A DNA stretch of 64,000 nt from Pseudomonadota bacterium (GTDB lineage: Bacteria; Myxococcota_A; Polyangia; Polyangiales; Polyangiaceae), in contig JAEYYX010000129.1 in NCBI GenBank assembly GCA_023428245.1, positions 1 to 64,000 on the forward strand, given 5' to 3'. The position numbers were made by a program, and so were the translations under genes. Shown here piece by piece: positions 42,653-51,523 of the stretch. The first letter of the stretch is position 1, and every line of letters begins with the position of its first letter. The notes below the pieces were generated by a model that was not told the origin of the DNA, made no database searches, and saw only the letters and a program-made list of their open reading frames with translations.

Positions 42653-43600
42653 ATGGCTTTCGAGCTCACATCGGCGAAGGTGCTCTTGACCGGAGGAGCA
42701 GGTTTCCTCGGAACACATGTCATCGAAGAGCTCGAGCGCGCGAAAGCCACCGAGATCTTTGCCCCGCGTTCCGCCGAATACGACCTGACGGACCAGGCCG
42801 AGACGCGCCGTCTCTTCGAGAGCTATAGGCCCGACCTCGTGTTCCATTTGGCCGCCCGCGTCGGGGGTATCGGAGCGAACCAGAAGAGCCCTGGAACGTT
42901 CTTCCACGACAACATGGCGATGGGCCTGCATGTGCTCGAAGAGGCGCGTCGCGCCGGGACGGAAAAGGTCGTCATCGCGGGAACGATCTGCGCCTACCCG
43001 AAGTACGCGGCGATCCCGTTTCGCGAAGACGATCTCTGGAACGGCTATCCGGAAGAAACGAACGCTCCCTACGGAATCGCTAAGAAAGCTCTGCTCGTAA
43101 TGGCGCAGGCTTATCGCCAGGAGTTCGGATCAAACTTCGTGATGCTATTCCCGGTGAACCTCTACGGCCCCCGGGACAACTTCGATCTCGAGACCTCTCA
43201 CGTCATCCCGGCCATGATTCGCAAGTTCGAGACCGCGCGGAGACAAGGAAGCGAAGAGGTCGTGCTCTGGGGAGACGGCTCGCCCACGCGCGAGTTCCTG
43301 TTCGTGCGCGACGCAGCTCGTGGCCTCGTGGAAGCCGCGAAGCACTATGACGATCCCGATCCGGTCAATCTCGGAGCAGGCTTTGAGATCACGATGCGAG
43401 ACCTGGCAGCACGTATCGCCGGGAAGATCGGCTTCGCTGGCGCGATTCGCTGGGACACCTCAAAGCCAAACGGACAGCCCCGCAGGTCCCTCGATGTGAC
43501 TCGCGCGAAAGATCGCTTCGGCTTTGAAGCGAAGGTTCCCTTCGACGAAGGCCTCGACGAGACCATCCGCTGGTACCGAGCGAACCAGGCGCTCGGTTGA
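42653..43600 (+). CDS. fcl: GDP-L-fucose synthase
   Basis: A 315-residue epimerase/reductase that converts GDP-4-keto-6-deoxymannose to GDP-L-fucose. The motif VLLTGGAGFLGTHVIEEL binds NADPH. AARVGGIGANQKSPGTFFHDNMAMG, IAGTICAYP and YGIAKKALLVMAQAYR (catalytic Tyr and Lys) are diagnostic of the family. NLYGPRDNFDLETSHVIPAMIRKF and DGSPTREFLFV complete it. ATG 42653 is chosen; a longer frame begins within the upstream gene. It ends six bases from the end of gmd on the other strand, which makes its substrate. Confidence 0.93.
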   Translation: MAFELTSAKVLLTGGAGFLGTHVIEELERAKATEIFAPRSAEYDLTDQAETRRLFESYRPDLVFHLAARVGGIGANQKSPGTFFHDNMAMGLHVLEEARRAGTEKVVIAGTICAYPKYAAIPFREDDLWNGYPEETNAPYGIAKKALLVMAQAYRQEFGSNFVMLFPVNLYGPRDNFDLETSHVIPAMIRKFETARRQGSEEVVLWGDGSPTREFLFVRDAARGLVEAAKHYDDPDPVNLGAGFEITMRDLAARIAGKIGFAGAIRWDTSKPNGQPRRSLDVTRAKDRFGFEAKVPFDEGLDETIRWYRANQALG

Positions 43601-43606
43601 CGGTGG

Positions 43607-44644
43607 TCAGTCGGGCGCACCCGCTGCGGGATCGATGAGAGAGCTCTTACTCTGACCGTAAAGCTCTCGATGTACGAGGGCCATGTCCGCCTCCACCATC
43701 ATGCGCACGAGCTCTCGGAAGCCGACCTTCGGGCGCCAATTCAAGCGCTTCCGCGCCTTGCTCGCGTCCCCTTGCAAGAGATCGACCTCGGCCGGGCGGA
43801 AATAACGCGGATCGATCTCGACGTACTTGTTCCAGTCGAGATCGAGCGCCCCAAATGCTTCCTCCAAGAACTCACGCACTGAGTGAGTCTCTCCTGTTGC
43901 CAAGACGTAGTCATCAGGCTCAGGCGCTTGCAGCATGAGCCACATGCCTTCGACGTAGTCCCCCGCGAAACCCCAATCCCGCTTGGCGTCGAGGTTCCCG
44001 AGGAAGAGCTTGTCCTGAACGCCGTGCTTGATCCGCGCAGCAGCCCGCGTGATCTTTCGCGTCACAAACGTCTCACCACGCCTAGGTGATTCGTGGTTGA
44101 ATAGTATTCCGTTGCTCGCGTGAAGCCCGTAACTCTCGCGGTAGTTCACGGTCACATAAAAAGCGTAAGCCTTCGCACAAGCGTACGGGCTCCGCGGCCG
44201 AAACGGCGTAGCCTCGTTCTGCGGCGTCTCCACGACGTTACCGTAAAGCTCAGACGAAGAAGCCTGATAGAAGCGGCACTCGAGCTCGGTCTCACGAATC
44301 GCTTCCAGCAAGCGCACACAACCGAGACCCGTGACCTCCCCCGTGTACTCGGGGACGTCGAAACTGACTCGCACGTGACTCTGGGCGCCGAGATTGTAAA
44401 TCTCCGTTGGCTTGATGGACCTGAGCACCCGATTCAGGGAACTCGCGTCATTCAAGTCGCCGTAGACGAGGCGCAGCCTGACGTCTTTCTCGTGGGGGTC
44501 TTGATAGAGATGGTCGATGCGCGAAGTGTTGAAACTCGACGAGCGTCGGATGAGCCCGTACACCTCGTACCCTTTGGAAAGCAGAAACTCGGCAAGGTAG
44601 GAGCCGTCTTGTCCTGAGATCCCGGTGATCAGTGCGCGCTTCAT
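43607..44644 (-). CDS. gmd: GDP-mannose 4,6-dehydratase
   Basis: A 345-residue NADP-dependent dehydratase that makes GDP-4-keto-6-deoxy-D-mannose, the first step to GDP-fucose, -rhamnose or -perosamine. MKRALITGISGQDGSYLAEFLLSKGYEVYGLIRRSSSFNT is the family start. YQASSSELYGNVVETPQNEATPFRPRSPYACAKAYA contains catalytic Thr/Ser, Glu and the Tyr-Lys pair, and ILFNHESPRRGETFVTRK follows. ATG 44644 is chosen; the extension to 44797 is low-complexity. It is tail-to-tail with fcl and divergent from dnaJ across 248 bases. With fcl present, GDP-L-fucose is the likely product. Confidence 0.96.
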   Translation of the reverse strand: MKRALITGISGQDGSYLAEFLLSKGYEVYGLIRRSSSFNTSRIDHLYQDPHEKDVRLRLVYGDLNDASSLNRVLRSIKPTEIYNLGAQSHVRVSFDVPEYTGEVTGLGCVRLLEAIRETELECRFYQASSSELYGNVVETPQNEATPFRPRSPYACAKAYAFYVTVNYRESYGLHASNGILFNHESPRRGETFVTRKITRAAARIKHGVQDKLFLGNLDAKRDWGFAGDYVEGMWLMLQAPEPDDYVLATGETHSVREFLEEAFGALDLDWNKYVEIDPRYFRPAEVDLLQGDASKARKRLNWRPKVGFRELVRMMVEADMALVHRELYGQSKSSLIDPAAGAPD

Positions 44645-44892
44645 GAACAGCCTACAGTAGGCAAAGACCTTTCCTCCAACAACCGGAGTCAGCGATGAAG
44701 GCTTGTGAGCCAGGGCGCCTCCTCCCCGGTCCCCCGCAGCGGCGCCGCGCCCGGCCAAGAAAGAACGCGCCGAATCCTGCGGGGTTCTGCGCCACAATCG
44801 CCCTCCCCCGTCGTTTTCACGGCTCTAGGCCTTGTGAATGCTCAAGAGAGACTTAAGTTCCGCGGGTCTAGCCTCCCCCAAGCCCCGACTCC

Positions 44893-45957
44893 ATGAGCGA
44901 AAAGCGCGACTTTTACGAAGTGCTCGGCGTCGCAAGAGACGCGAGCGATGACGACATTCGACGAGCATATCGAAAGCTCGCCCTTCAGTTTCATCCCGAC
45001 CGAAACAAGGGCGATCCCTCGGCGGAGGTGAAGTTCAAGGAGGCGACCGAGGCGTACACCGTGCTCTCCGACGAGCAGAAGCGCGCCCAATACGATCGCT
45101 TCGGCCACCAAGGGATGGGCGCGGGCTTCGACTTCCAAGGAGCGGGGATGGGCGACATCTTCAGCCACTTCCAGGACATGTTCTCCGACTTTTTCGGAGG
45201 ATTCGGCGGTGGAGGAGGTGGTGGAGGCCAGGCCTCCCGGCGTGGTCAAGACACGCGGGTGCGCTCCACGCTCACCCTTGCGGAGTCCATGACGGGCACC
45301 AAGAAGGAGGTCCAAATCCGAGGGGCCGCGCCGTGCGAGGCCTGTGAAGGAAGCGGTGCACGGGCCGGGACCAAACCGACGACCTGCGGAACCTGCCAAG
45401 GCAGCGGACAAGTCGCGACCCAGCGCGGATTCATCATGTTCTCGACAACCTGCCCCGCCTGTCGCGGCCAGGGGCGAGTGATCAGCGATCCGTGCCCCGA
45501 GTGTCGCGGCGAGCGCTACGTCGAGAAGCGCCGCAAGGTGCTCGTGTCGTTCCCCGCTGGCATCGATGGGGGCCAGCGACTGCGCGTTCCGGGACAAGGA
45601 ATGCCTGGACACCCCGGGGCGGAGCCAGGTGACCTCTATGTGGATGTCGAGCTCGAGCCGCACCCCGAGTTCGAGCGCGACGGGTTCGATATCGGGACTC
45701 GGCGGCGCGTTTCTTTCCCGGACGCCGCTCTCGGCGGCGAGCTCACGGTTCGTTTGCCCGATGATTCCGAGATCGTCGTGAAATACCCGGCCGGAACGCA
45801 GCCGGGCACGGTCCTCACCACCCGCGGGAAAGGAATTCCCCAGCTCAACGGCCGTGGGCGGGGCGACGTGCACGTTCTCGTCGAGGTCGAGGTACCGGAA
45901 AAGCTGAGCCGCAAGGCGCGCAAGCTCATCGAAGAGCTACGAGAAGAGCTCAATTAA
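44893..45957 (+). CDS. dnaJ: Hsp40 co-chaperone
   Basis: A 354-residue type I DnaJ that delivers unfolded proteins to DnaK and stimulates its ATPase. J domain (residues 4-70) with FHPDRNKGD carries the essential HPD. A Gly/Phe linker (~75-112, FFGGFGGGGGGGGQ) follows, then four zinc-finger repeats: CEACEGSG, CGTCQGSG, CPACRGQG and the slightly variant CPECRGER. The C-terminal peptide-binding domains run from about 215. The protein is a little short compared with E. coli DnaJ (376). dnaK and grpE are not adjacent, which is unusual but not rare. No clear sigma-32 promoter was found in the 248-base gap before it. Confidence 0.95.
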   Translation: MSEKRDFYEVLGVARDASDDDIRRAYRKLALQFHPDRNKGDPSAEVKFKEATEAYTVLSDEQKRAQYDRFGHQGMGAGFDFQGAGMGDIFSHFQDMFSDFFGGFGGGGGGGGQASRRGQDTRVRSTLTLAESMTGTKKEVQIRGAAPCEACEGSGARAGTKPTTCGTCQGSGQVATQRGFIMFSTTCPACRGQGRVISDPCPECRGERYVEKRRKVLVSFPAGIDGGQRLRVPGQGMPGHPGAEPGDLYVDVELEPHPEFERDGFDIGTRRRVSFPDAALGGELTVRLPDDSEIVVKYPAGTQPGTVLTTRGKGIPQLNGRGRGDVHVLVEVEVPEKLSRKARKLIEELREELN

Positions 45958-46022
45958 GCGTTCTCTTGCCCAAATCGGCCCCGAGATGGGACGATGCCGA
46001 GAGTCATATGCTGGAGGAGTTC

Positions 46023-46721
46023 ATGAGCCGAGTCCCACGGTTACAGACCTTGGTGCCCTCGTTCCCCTTAGCGGTGAGAGGAGCTCTCCCCCGGGGCGGA
46101 GTGCCGCTCACTCTTACCCTCCTCCTCACGAGCTCAGCCTGGCTCACTGGATGTGGCGGAGCTCAAGCCAAGGCGAGCGCTGAGGTGAACACCGACGTCG
46201 ATGCCAGTGTCGACTTCGACGTGGAAGGCACCCGCGCCGCAAGGAGCACCGGCGCCGTTTCGACCAACCTCGATGCAAACAGCGAGACGGCCGCTCCTGG
46301 AACTCCCGGTGGCCCTGCCCTGCTCGGAGCTCGGCACGATCTAAGGCTCAAAGACCCCGCCTCAGCTCTCGCCTGCCAATGTCTCGCGGTTGTCGTGGGT
46401 CCCCCTTCCTCTCCGGCCTTCGCCTGGTCGGGTGAAGTCCCGACCATCGATCCTGCTTCTCAGGTCGTGGTCGCATTGGAATCCGATGGCGTCCCTTGTT
46501 CTGCCAAGAGCGCGCCGATCGCCTCATATCGCGGTTACTCCTCCGAGGGAGGCGACATTGTCGTCGAGCTCGAAGCGGCACAAGAAGGGCGTCCCACGAC
46601 CCGCGGCGCGATCATCCCGAAGCCCTCGAGCGGCGCCTTGCGCATCCGCGCGCCCAAGGCCCTGCCTTTCGGCAAAGCGACCTCGGGAAGTGACGAGTGC
46701 GTCATCGAGATCTCGCAATGA
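46023..46721 (+). CDS. Lipoprotein of unknown function
   Basis: A 232-residue predicted lipoprotein. The start ATG 46023 follows GGAGGAG by a normal spacing. The signal peptide has an Arg-rich start, a hydrophobic core (PLTLTLLLTSSAWL) and lipobox LTGC; the mature chain begins CGGAQAKASAEV. An Asp/Val/Ala-rich segment (VNTDVDASVDFDVEGT) and a Thr/Ala/Pro linker follow. The C-terminal half (~110-232) is a beta-rich region (QVVVALESDGVPCSA, DIVVELEAAQEG, GALRIRAPKALPFG). No named family recognised. Its last bases overlap the next gene (ATGA), so the two are coupled. Confidence 0.78.
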   Translation: MSRVPRLQTLVPSFPLAVRGALPRGGVPLTLTLLLTSSAWLTGCGGAQAKASAEVNTDVDASVDFDVEGTRAARSTGAVSTNLDANSETAAPGTPGGPALLGARHDLRLKDPASALACQCLAVVVGPPSSPAFAWSGEVPTIDPASQVVVALESDGVPCSAKSAPIASYRGYSSEGGDIVVELEAAQEGRPTTRGAIIPKPSSGALRIRAPKALPFGKATSGSDECVIEISQ

Positions 46722-47371
46722 CAGAGTCAGCCTCTCCCGTGACGACGCTCGATCCTCCACCCACGCCGTCGGACGCTGCCGCACGTGATCCGGTTTCGGA
46801 ATCCTCGCGAGGCCCCGAGTCGAGACGGGAGCCCCCCTGGGAGTGGTTCTGGCAATCGAATCGGGCACGCGCGCTGCGACTCGAGCGGGAGAAGATCTCC
46901 ATGCGAGCGCAAGCGTACATCGATCGCGCTCAAGCTTCTTTCGACGCAGCCGAGAGCCTAGGACCGAACCAGAATCCTAACGCGGACGCGTCTTCCGCGG
47001 GCCCGATCCTGGAACTCCTGAGACAAGCTGCTACTTGGGCGTCTCTCGCCATCCTCGATCAGATCGAGAAGGAAGCGGAACCTCCCCTCACAGAGTCCAG
47101 CTGGCGCGAAGTGAGCCTTCGGCTTGGACTCGCTCAGGCACAGGAACTCTGGAAGAGTTGGCTATCACAACCCCAAACTGCTCATGTTGACGAACAGTTT
47201 CGGCAGGCCCGCGTCGCAGAGCTTACCGCAATCACCTCAAAGCTGCTTCTGACCGCGAAGAGCGTCACGATTGAGCTCGACGCGATCCTATCACGACGCA
47301 TCTATCACTTGGGGGTTCCCCTCTTGTTGGTCTTGGCTGCGGCCGCGATGTTCCTCTCAGCGCCAAACTGA
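46718..47371 (+). CDS. Tail-anchored WFWQ-motif protein, short form
   Basis: A 217-residue protein with a disordered Pro/Ser-rich N-terminus, the motif WEWFWQSNRARALRLE near residue 36, a helical middle (residues 55-180, rich in Ala, Leu, Gln and Glu) and one C-terminal transmembrane segment (HLGVPLLLVLAAAAMFLS, ~195-212). It has no signal peptide, so the N-terminus should be cytoplasmic. The same plan recurs in the longer protein at 55918-57036, where WFWQ, the helical domain and the membrane segment are followed by a discoidin-like domain. I do not recognise the family. Its start overlaps the stop of the lipoprotein gene upstream. Confidence 0.75.
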   Translation: MTESASPVTTLDPPPTPSDAAARDPVSESSRGPESRREPPWEWFWQSNRARALRLEREKISMRAQAYIDRAQASFDAAESLGPNQNPNADASSAGPILELLRQAATWASLAILDQIEKEAEPPLTESSWREVSLRLGLAQAQELWKSWLSQPQTAHVDEQFRQARVAELTAITSKLLLTAKSVTIELDAILSRRIYHLGVPLLLVLAAAAMFLSAPN

Positions 47372-47423
47372 CTTCCTTTCGCCCCCTTCTCCCCGCATCC
47401 GATCCTCGGGAATAAGAACTCGC

Positions 47424-49943
47424 TCACGGACTAGGCGTCGAGGAAGCGCAAGGACGCCTGGTTTCGTCCCGGCGAAGGTAGATCGCATAACGTCGCCCAC
47501 CGAAACCCGAGTAGTAAGTGTGTTCGTGCTTGAAGAGCGATGACATGGCTCCTTTGGCGGCTCCCCGAAACTCGGACCCATCCTCAGACCAAAAGACGAC
47601 GTCTGCAGCTTTGAGTAGATCGGCCCACTCTTGACTGTCTCGCGCAGTTCTTGACGGTTCCGGATACTGCAGGAGATGTTGCGGAAGGGTCTCGAAGACT
47701 CCGAGCGCCTCAATCGGGTACAGACCATCCCGATACCCATGAAGATTTTTGGTGACAACGAGCATAGGCTCACAAGCCGGGGGAGCTTCATCAGGCATTG
47801 CCCATAGTTTCACATCGCTGGGGCCAGCCATGCGTTTCGCATAGTGTCGGGTGAACTCATGGAACAAAGCGTCCTCTTGTTTCGTGACGGGGTAGTCGTG
47901 TTTGTTCCAGGTGATGTGCGTGATGCCCACGTTCCGGTAGCCCAGATAGACCTCTCGGGCGTTCTTCATCGTTCGGTAGTCGATCACGTGCTGCCACCCG
48001 GCCCAATCACCCATCGTTCGCCGGTTGATTCCCAGATGGACATGCCCGGTATGCAGGAGCAGCGTTGCGTCCTCCGGAAGCTTCTCTCCGAGAACCCGAT
48101 ACGAGCTGCGAAAGCCGTCCCACCTAGCCTTCAAACTCCCATTCGGCGAACTGCGTACAAGGCTCAACAGCGATTGAATCCTGTCCTGACCTCCGACCAG
48201 CATGAAGCGTGATCCCCAGCCAACCTGGAGAGCGACGGCTACCACTACGGCAGCGCGACCGCCCCAGCCCGCGCGCCAAAGCAGGGAGAGCAAGCAGCCT
48301 GTGACCGCGACGAACCAAGGCAGAACGAGCTGAAGATTTCTGTCGATTCGATAGGTGTAACACCACAGGAAGAGCGCGGCGTTCGAAAGAAGAAAAGCCA
48401 GAAACAACTTTCGCCGCCGAAAGCTCAAGAGCCCAACTGGCAAGAGCAGAGTGAAGAGTGAACCGAAAACTGGGATCGCCTCCCCAAAGGCGTACTGGGG
48501 CTTCACCGAAAAGGTGAACATGAGTTCGAGCGCTTGGGGTATCGTGCTCGCGTACGCCTCACGCGTCTGCGTAAACGGATCGTAGGGCATGTTCTCGAGG
48601 TAAGGGCCATTCTTGAACACGCTCGGAAGCAGGGGATAGACGGGGTTCTTGTAGTAGATTGCGTTCCTGAGGAGGTGCGGTCCGAACGACAGTAGGAAGG
48701 CCAGGCCGTAGGCCAGAGGAGCTCCGAGCCATGCGCGAACAGGCAAGAAAAAGTCCGCTTGCCCTTTTCTCTTCCGGAGCCAACGCACGACCCCGTGCCT
48801 CGCCCAACGAATCGTTAGATACAGAAAGAGCGGCAAAACGAGGTAAAAACATTGAAACTTCGTGTGCATCAAGGCACCTGAAAACAGGCCCGCCATGACG
48901 CCATAGGACATGTTCAATGTACGCGCGGCCCGTACGCTCGCAATCAAGGCAGGGAGCGCAAAGAAAGCCGCAACGTGATCCGAGCCGCCGCCGAAATTTG
49001 AGTCGTAGATATAGAAACCGGGGAAAAGGAAAAACGCTGCCCAGACTCCGGGGAAGCGAGTCCTTCCCGAGAGCCAAGTGGACACCGCGGAAACTCCCAG
49101 CAAGGTGAAACCAAAGATTTGAAGTTCCAGCCATTGGGCGCAAAGCCAATGCAGCGCTGGATGCCCCAACCCGGGCACCATGAATGCCCAGGTGTAAAGG
49201 ATACTCGCAAGGTGAGGGAGGTTCTTCGCAATGGACCCAAAGAACGGAACGAGCCCTCCCTCTCGCGCGTAATCCTCCGCGATCGTCAAGTGGGTCCATG
49301 TGCCATCGTAGTGGATTGAATTCGGCGTCGCGCTCTGCAGGACGACCAGAAAGATACCGATGTAACCAAATGCGCGGACGAAATGGAGCAGGACACTCTC
49401 TCCCCCTTTCTCCTCCCGTCGTGAGGAACGTAGGAGACGAATGAGATCACCCAGTCCTAGAAGGATCATGAGGCCTGGCATGAGCAGCGCCAGAACCGGA
49501 CCAAAAAGTCTGAGAGTGCCCGCCACGTACAATAGCAAGGCGAAAGCGACCACCCCCAGAGTGACGGCATAAAGCAGTCGCTCCCGCCTGCCGCATCCGG
49601 GAGTCGGCAGGAAACGCAAGAGGAACGCGCCTGCCGAACACCAAGCGAGACCTAATAGTGCTTGGTAGCCGACAATCTTCGCATAGTCGACGATCCACCA
49701 ATTGATCGGACGCCTGCTTTCCGGGGGAATGATTCCCAAAGCGACCGCAGCCAGAACGACGCTGACGACCCCGACGCCCTGAAGCCAAATGGCCGATTTG
49801 CCTAATTCCTTGAACGAGGAGCGAATCTTCCCGGTCGCCCCACTCCCAACCTTCCCTAACACGATGCGAGGCATAGTGGGCTGCGTCGCTCCCAGCAACT
49901 CTGCCCAACCAAACCCGGTCTTACGCCGTGCCGCGTTCGCCAA
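47424..49943 (-). CDS. Polytopic membrane protein, GT-C glycosyltransferase-like
   Basis: An 839-residue membrane protein with at least a dozen hydrophobic segments between ~50 and 610 and a C-terminal soluble region of about 220 residues. The first large extracytoplasmic loop carries NSIHYDGTWTHLTIAEDYAREGG, where acidic residues fall at the place of the GT-C catalytic motif. GGGSDHVAAFFALPA lies in a later loop. The C-terminal domain (RWDGFRSSYRVLGEKLPEDATLLLHTG) is commonly seen after GT-C cores. It would transfer a sugar from a polyprenyl-phosphate donor outside the cytoplasm; donor and acceptor are unknown. ATG 49943 is used; ATG 49874 is also possible. It is convergent with the WFWQ gene. 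Confidence 0.78.
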   Translation of the reverse strand: MANAARRKTGFGWAELLGATQPTMPRIVLGKVGSGATGKIRSSFKELGKSAIWLQGVGVVSVVLAAVALGIIPPESRRPINWWIVDYAKIVGYQALLGLAWCSAGAFLLRFLPTPGCGRRERLLYAVTLGVVAFALLLYVAGTLRLFGPVLALLMPGLMILLGLGDLIRLLRSSRREEKGGESVLLHFVRAFGYIGIFLVVLQSATPNSIHYDGTWTHLTIAEDYAREGGLVPFFGSIAKNLPHLASILYTWAFMVPGLGHPALHWLCAQWLELQIFGFTLLGVSAVSTWLSGRTRFPGVWAAFFLFPGFYIYDSNFGGGSDHVAAFFALPALIASVRAARTLNMSYGVMAGLFSGALMHTKFQCFYLVLPLFLYLTIRWARHGVVRWLRKRKGQADFFLPVRAWLGAPLAYGLAFLLSFGPHLLRNAIYYKNPVYPLLPSVFKNGPYLENMPYDPFTQTREAYASTIPQALELMFTFSVKPQYAFGEAIPVFGSLFTLLLPVGLLSFRRRKLFLAFLLSNAALFLWCYTYRIDRNLQLVLPWFVAVTGCLLSLLWRAGWGGRAAVVVAVALQVGWGSRFMLVGGQDRIQSLLSLVRSSPNGSLKARWDGFRSSYRVLGEKLPEDATLLLHTGHVHLGINRRTMGDWAGWQHVIDYRTMKNAREVYLGYRNVGITHITWNKHDYPVTKQEDALFHEFTRHYAKRMAGPSDVKLWAMPDEAPPACEPMLVVTKNLHGYRDGLYPIEALGVFETLPQHLLQYPEPSRTARDSQEWADLLKAADVVFWSEDGSEFRGAAKGAMSSLFKHEHTYYSGFGGRRYAIYLRRDETRRPCASSTPSP

Positions 49944-50050
49944 GGAACCGTCCCACCGAAGCTGAGGATTCCTAAATAAGAGCTCCAGTCCAAGAAAATG
50001 CGTCTATTTCAATTGACGCGTCGCGGCCTTTTCCGTTCGATTGGACACAA

Positions 50051-50851
50051 ATGGTAGAATTTGAGGTCACTCGGGACGACTTCGCCCGCTACTTCCCTTC
50101 GACTCCGACGGCCCTTTGCATCAAAGAGTGCGCTCGACTGAGCTCACTCCGAAACGAGCCCCTGGGATCACCGCTGCTCGACGTTGGCTGCGGGGACGGA
50201 GTCTTTGCCGAGATTGCATTTCAAGGGCTCGAAGCCTGGGGCATCGACATCAACGCCCACGAGACGAAGCTCGCTGAGAAGCGCGGTCCGTATCACCGCG
50301 TCATCACCGGAGATGTAACGACGTACGCACTTCCCGAATCCTACTTCGAAACCTGCGTCGCCAATTGCTCGCTCGAACACGTTCCGCGCCTGGACCTGGC
50401 ACTTCAGGCCATCTTCCGTGCCTTGAAGCCAGGAGGGACCTTCATCACATACGTGCCCAATCGCGACTGGGCCGAGGCCCTCTTGAGCTACCGGACGCTG
50501 TCGACCCTGAGCCCAGGGCTCGCCAGGCGTCTTCAGCATTTCATCGACGAGTTCTTCGTGCACGAACATCTTCATGATCAAGATGGCTGGCGCAAGGTGG
50601 CCAGCGAAGCCGGATTTCAGGTCGAGCGAGTCGACCCGGTGCTGTCGAGCGCGACCACGATGGCGTTCGAGATGTTCCTGCTCCCGTCGCTGCTCGGTTT
50701 CGTTAACAAAAAGGTGACCCGACGCTGGACGAACTTCCCGGGCCTCCGGAGAATCCTCGCGGAGCCGGCCTATCGAATGGTTCAAGGAGCGCTTTCGCTC
50801 GGCGACAGCAGAAGAACCGCAGAATTCGTCATAGTTGCCAAGAAGCCATGA
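50051..50851 (+). CDS. SAM-dependent methyltransferase 1
   Basis: A 266-residue class I methyltransferase of the UbiE/type-11 kind. SAM motif I is LLDVGCGDGVFAEIAF, followed by the acidic loop GIDINA, motif II-like NCSLEHVPRLDLALQ and post-motif LKPGGTFITYVPNRDW. The C-terminal ~100 residues are a helical/hydrophobic region (MAFEMFLLPSLLGF), perhaps membrane-associated. It is coupled to the next methyltransferase by a four-base overlap. Within the glycan island it may methylate a sugar or lipid-linked glycan; the substrate is unknown. A TTGACG hexamer at 50013-50018 lies upstream, but the -10 is poor. Confidence 0.88.
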   Translation: MVEFEVTRDDFARYFPSTPTALCIKECARLSSLRNEPLGSPLLDVGCGDGVFAEIAFQGLEAWGIDINAHETKLAEKRGPYHRVITGDVTTYALPESYFETCVANCSLEHVPRLDLALQAIFRALKPGGTFITYVPNRDWAEALLSYRTLSTLSPGLARRLQHFIDEFFVHEHLHDQDGWRKVASEAGFQVERVDPVLSSATTMAFEMFLLPSLLGFVNKKVTRRWTNFPGLRRILAEPAYRMVQGALSLGDSRRTAEFVIVAKKP

Positions 50852-51516
50852 ACTCGCCCAACGAACAACCGGACTACTTCTCGAATCATCACCTGAAACT
50901 TCGTTTTCCGTGGCGACTCTATCATGGACCCATCATTGAATCGCTTCAACGGGCTGTGGACGGAGCGTCCGGCCCGAACGTCTTGAATCTCGGTTCCGGT
51001 CCTTTTCTCGAGCTGCCGCTGATCAAGAACAGAGAGCGCCTGAGTCTAACCGCCTGCGACATCGACGCGCGCGCCATGGACGAGGCAAGACGACTCTTTG
51101 GAAGTGAACTCAGGAGCTGCGACGTGCTCACGCCCGGCGCTCCTCTCCCTTACCCTGACGAGAGCTTCGACCTTGTCACATCGATGGACGTCGTCGAACA
51201 CATCGTTGACCCTGTGCCCTGGCTTGCCGAAGCACTGCGCGTACTCAAGCCGGATGGACAGCTCTTCCTGACCACGCCGAACTACGCATCCGCTTCGATG
51301 AACATCCTCGAAGCTACAGCGCTGGAGCTCATCGCTCGCGCACAGGGGTTCAGTCGACGCGATATCCATCCTACTAAGATGACACCCGCGCGATTGGAAA
51401 AGTTCCTGCTCGACGCGGGCGGCACCGAGCTCGAGATCTCAACCGTTGCTTTCGGGTGGGTACTGACGGCGTTTGCGAAGAAGCGCCGCAGCCCGTGCGT
51501 TCAGCACATCGTCTGA
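50848..51516 (+). CDS. SAM-dependent methyltransferase 2
   Basis: A 222-residue class I methyltransferase. Motif I is VLNLGSGPFLELPLI, a variant in which SGP replaces the usual CGTG; then CDIDARAMDEARR, SFDLVTSMDVVEHIVDPVPWL and VLKPDGQLFLTTPN. NEQPDYFSNHHLKLRFPWRLYHGPI at the N-terminus resembles proteins that act on polysaccharide or lipid-linked precursors. The start codon overlaps the stop of the upstream methyltransferase. It is convergent with the GT2-GtrA gene seven bases away. Substrate unknown. Confidence 0.87.
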   Translation: MNSPNEQPDYFSNHHLKLRFPWRLYHGPIIESLQRAVDGASGPNVLNLGSGPFLELPLIKNRERLSLTACDIDARAMDEARRLFGSELRSCDVLTPGAPLPYPDESFDLVTSMDVVEHIVDPVPWLAEALRVLKPDGQLFLTTPNYASASMNILEATALELIARAQGFSRRDIHPTKMTPARLEKFLLDAGGTELEISTVAFGWVLTAFAKKRRSPCVQHIV

Positions 51517-51523
51517 CTTACCG

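Noticed and set aside
44645..44892. Heat-shock (sigma-32) promoter for dnaJ
   Set aside because: A CTTGTGAA stretch is present, but no CCCCAT-like -10 lies at the expected distance.
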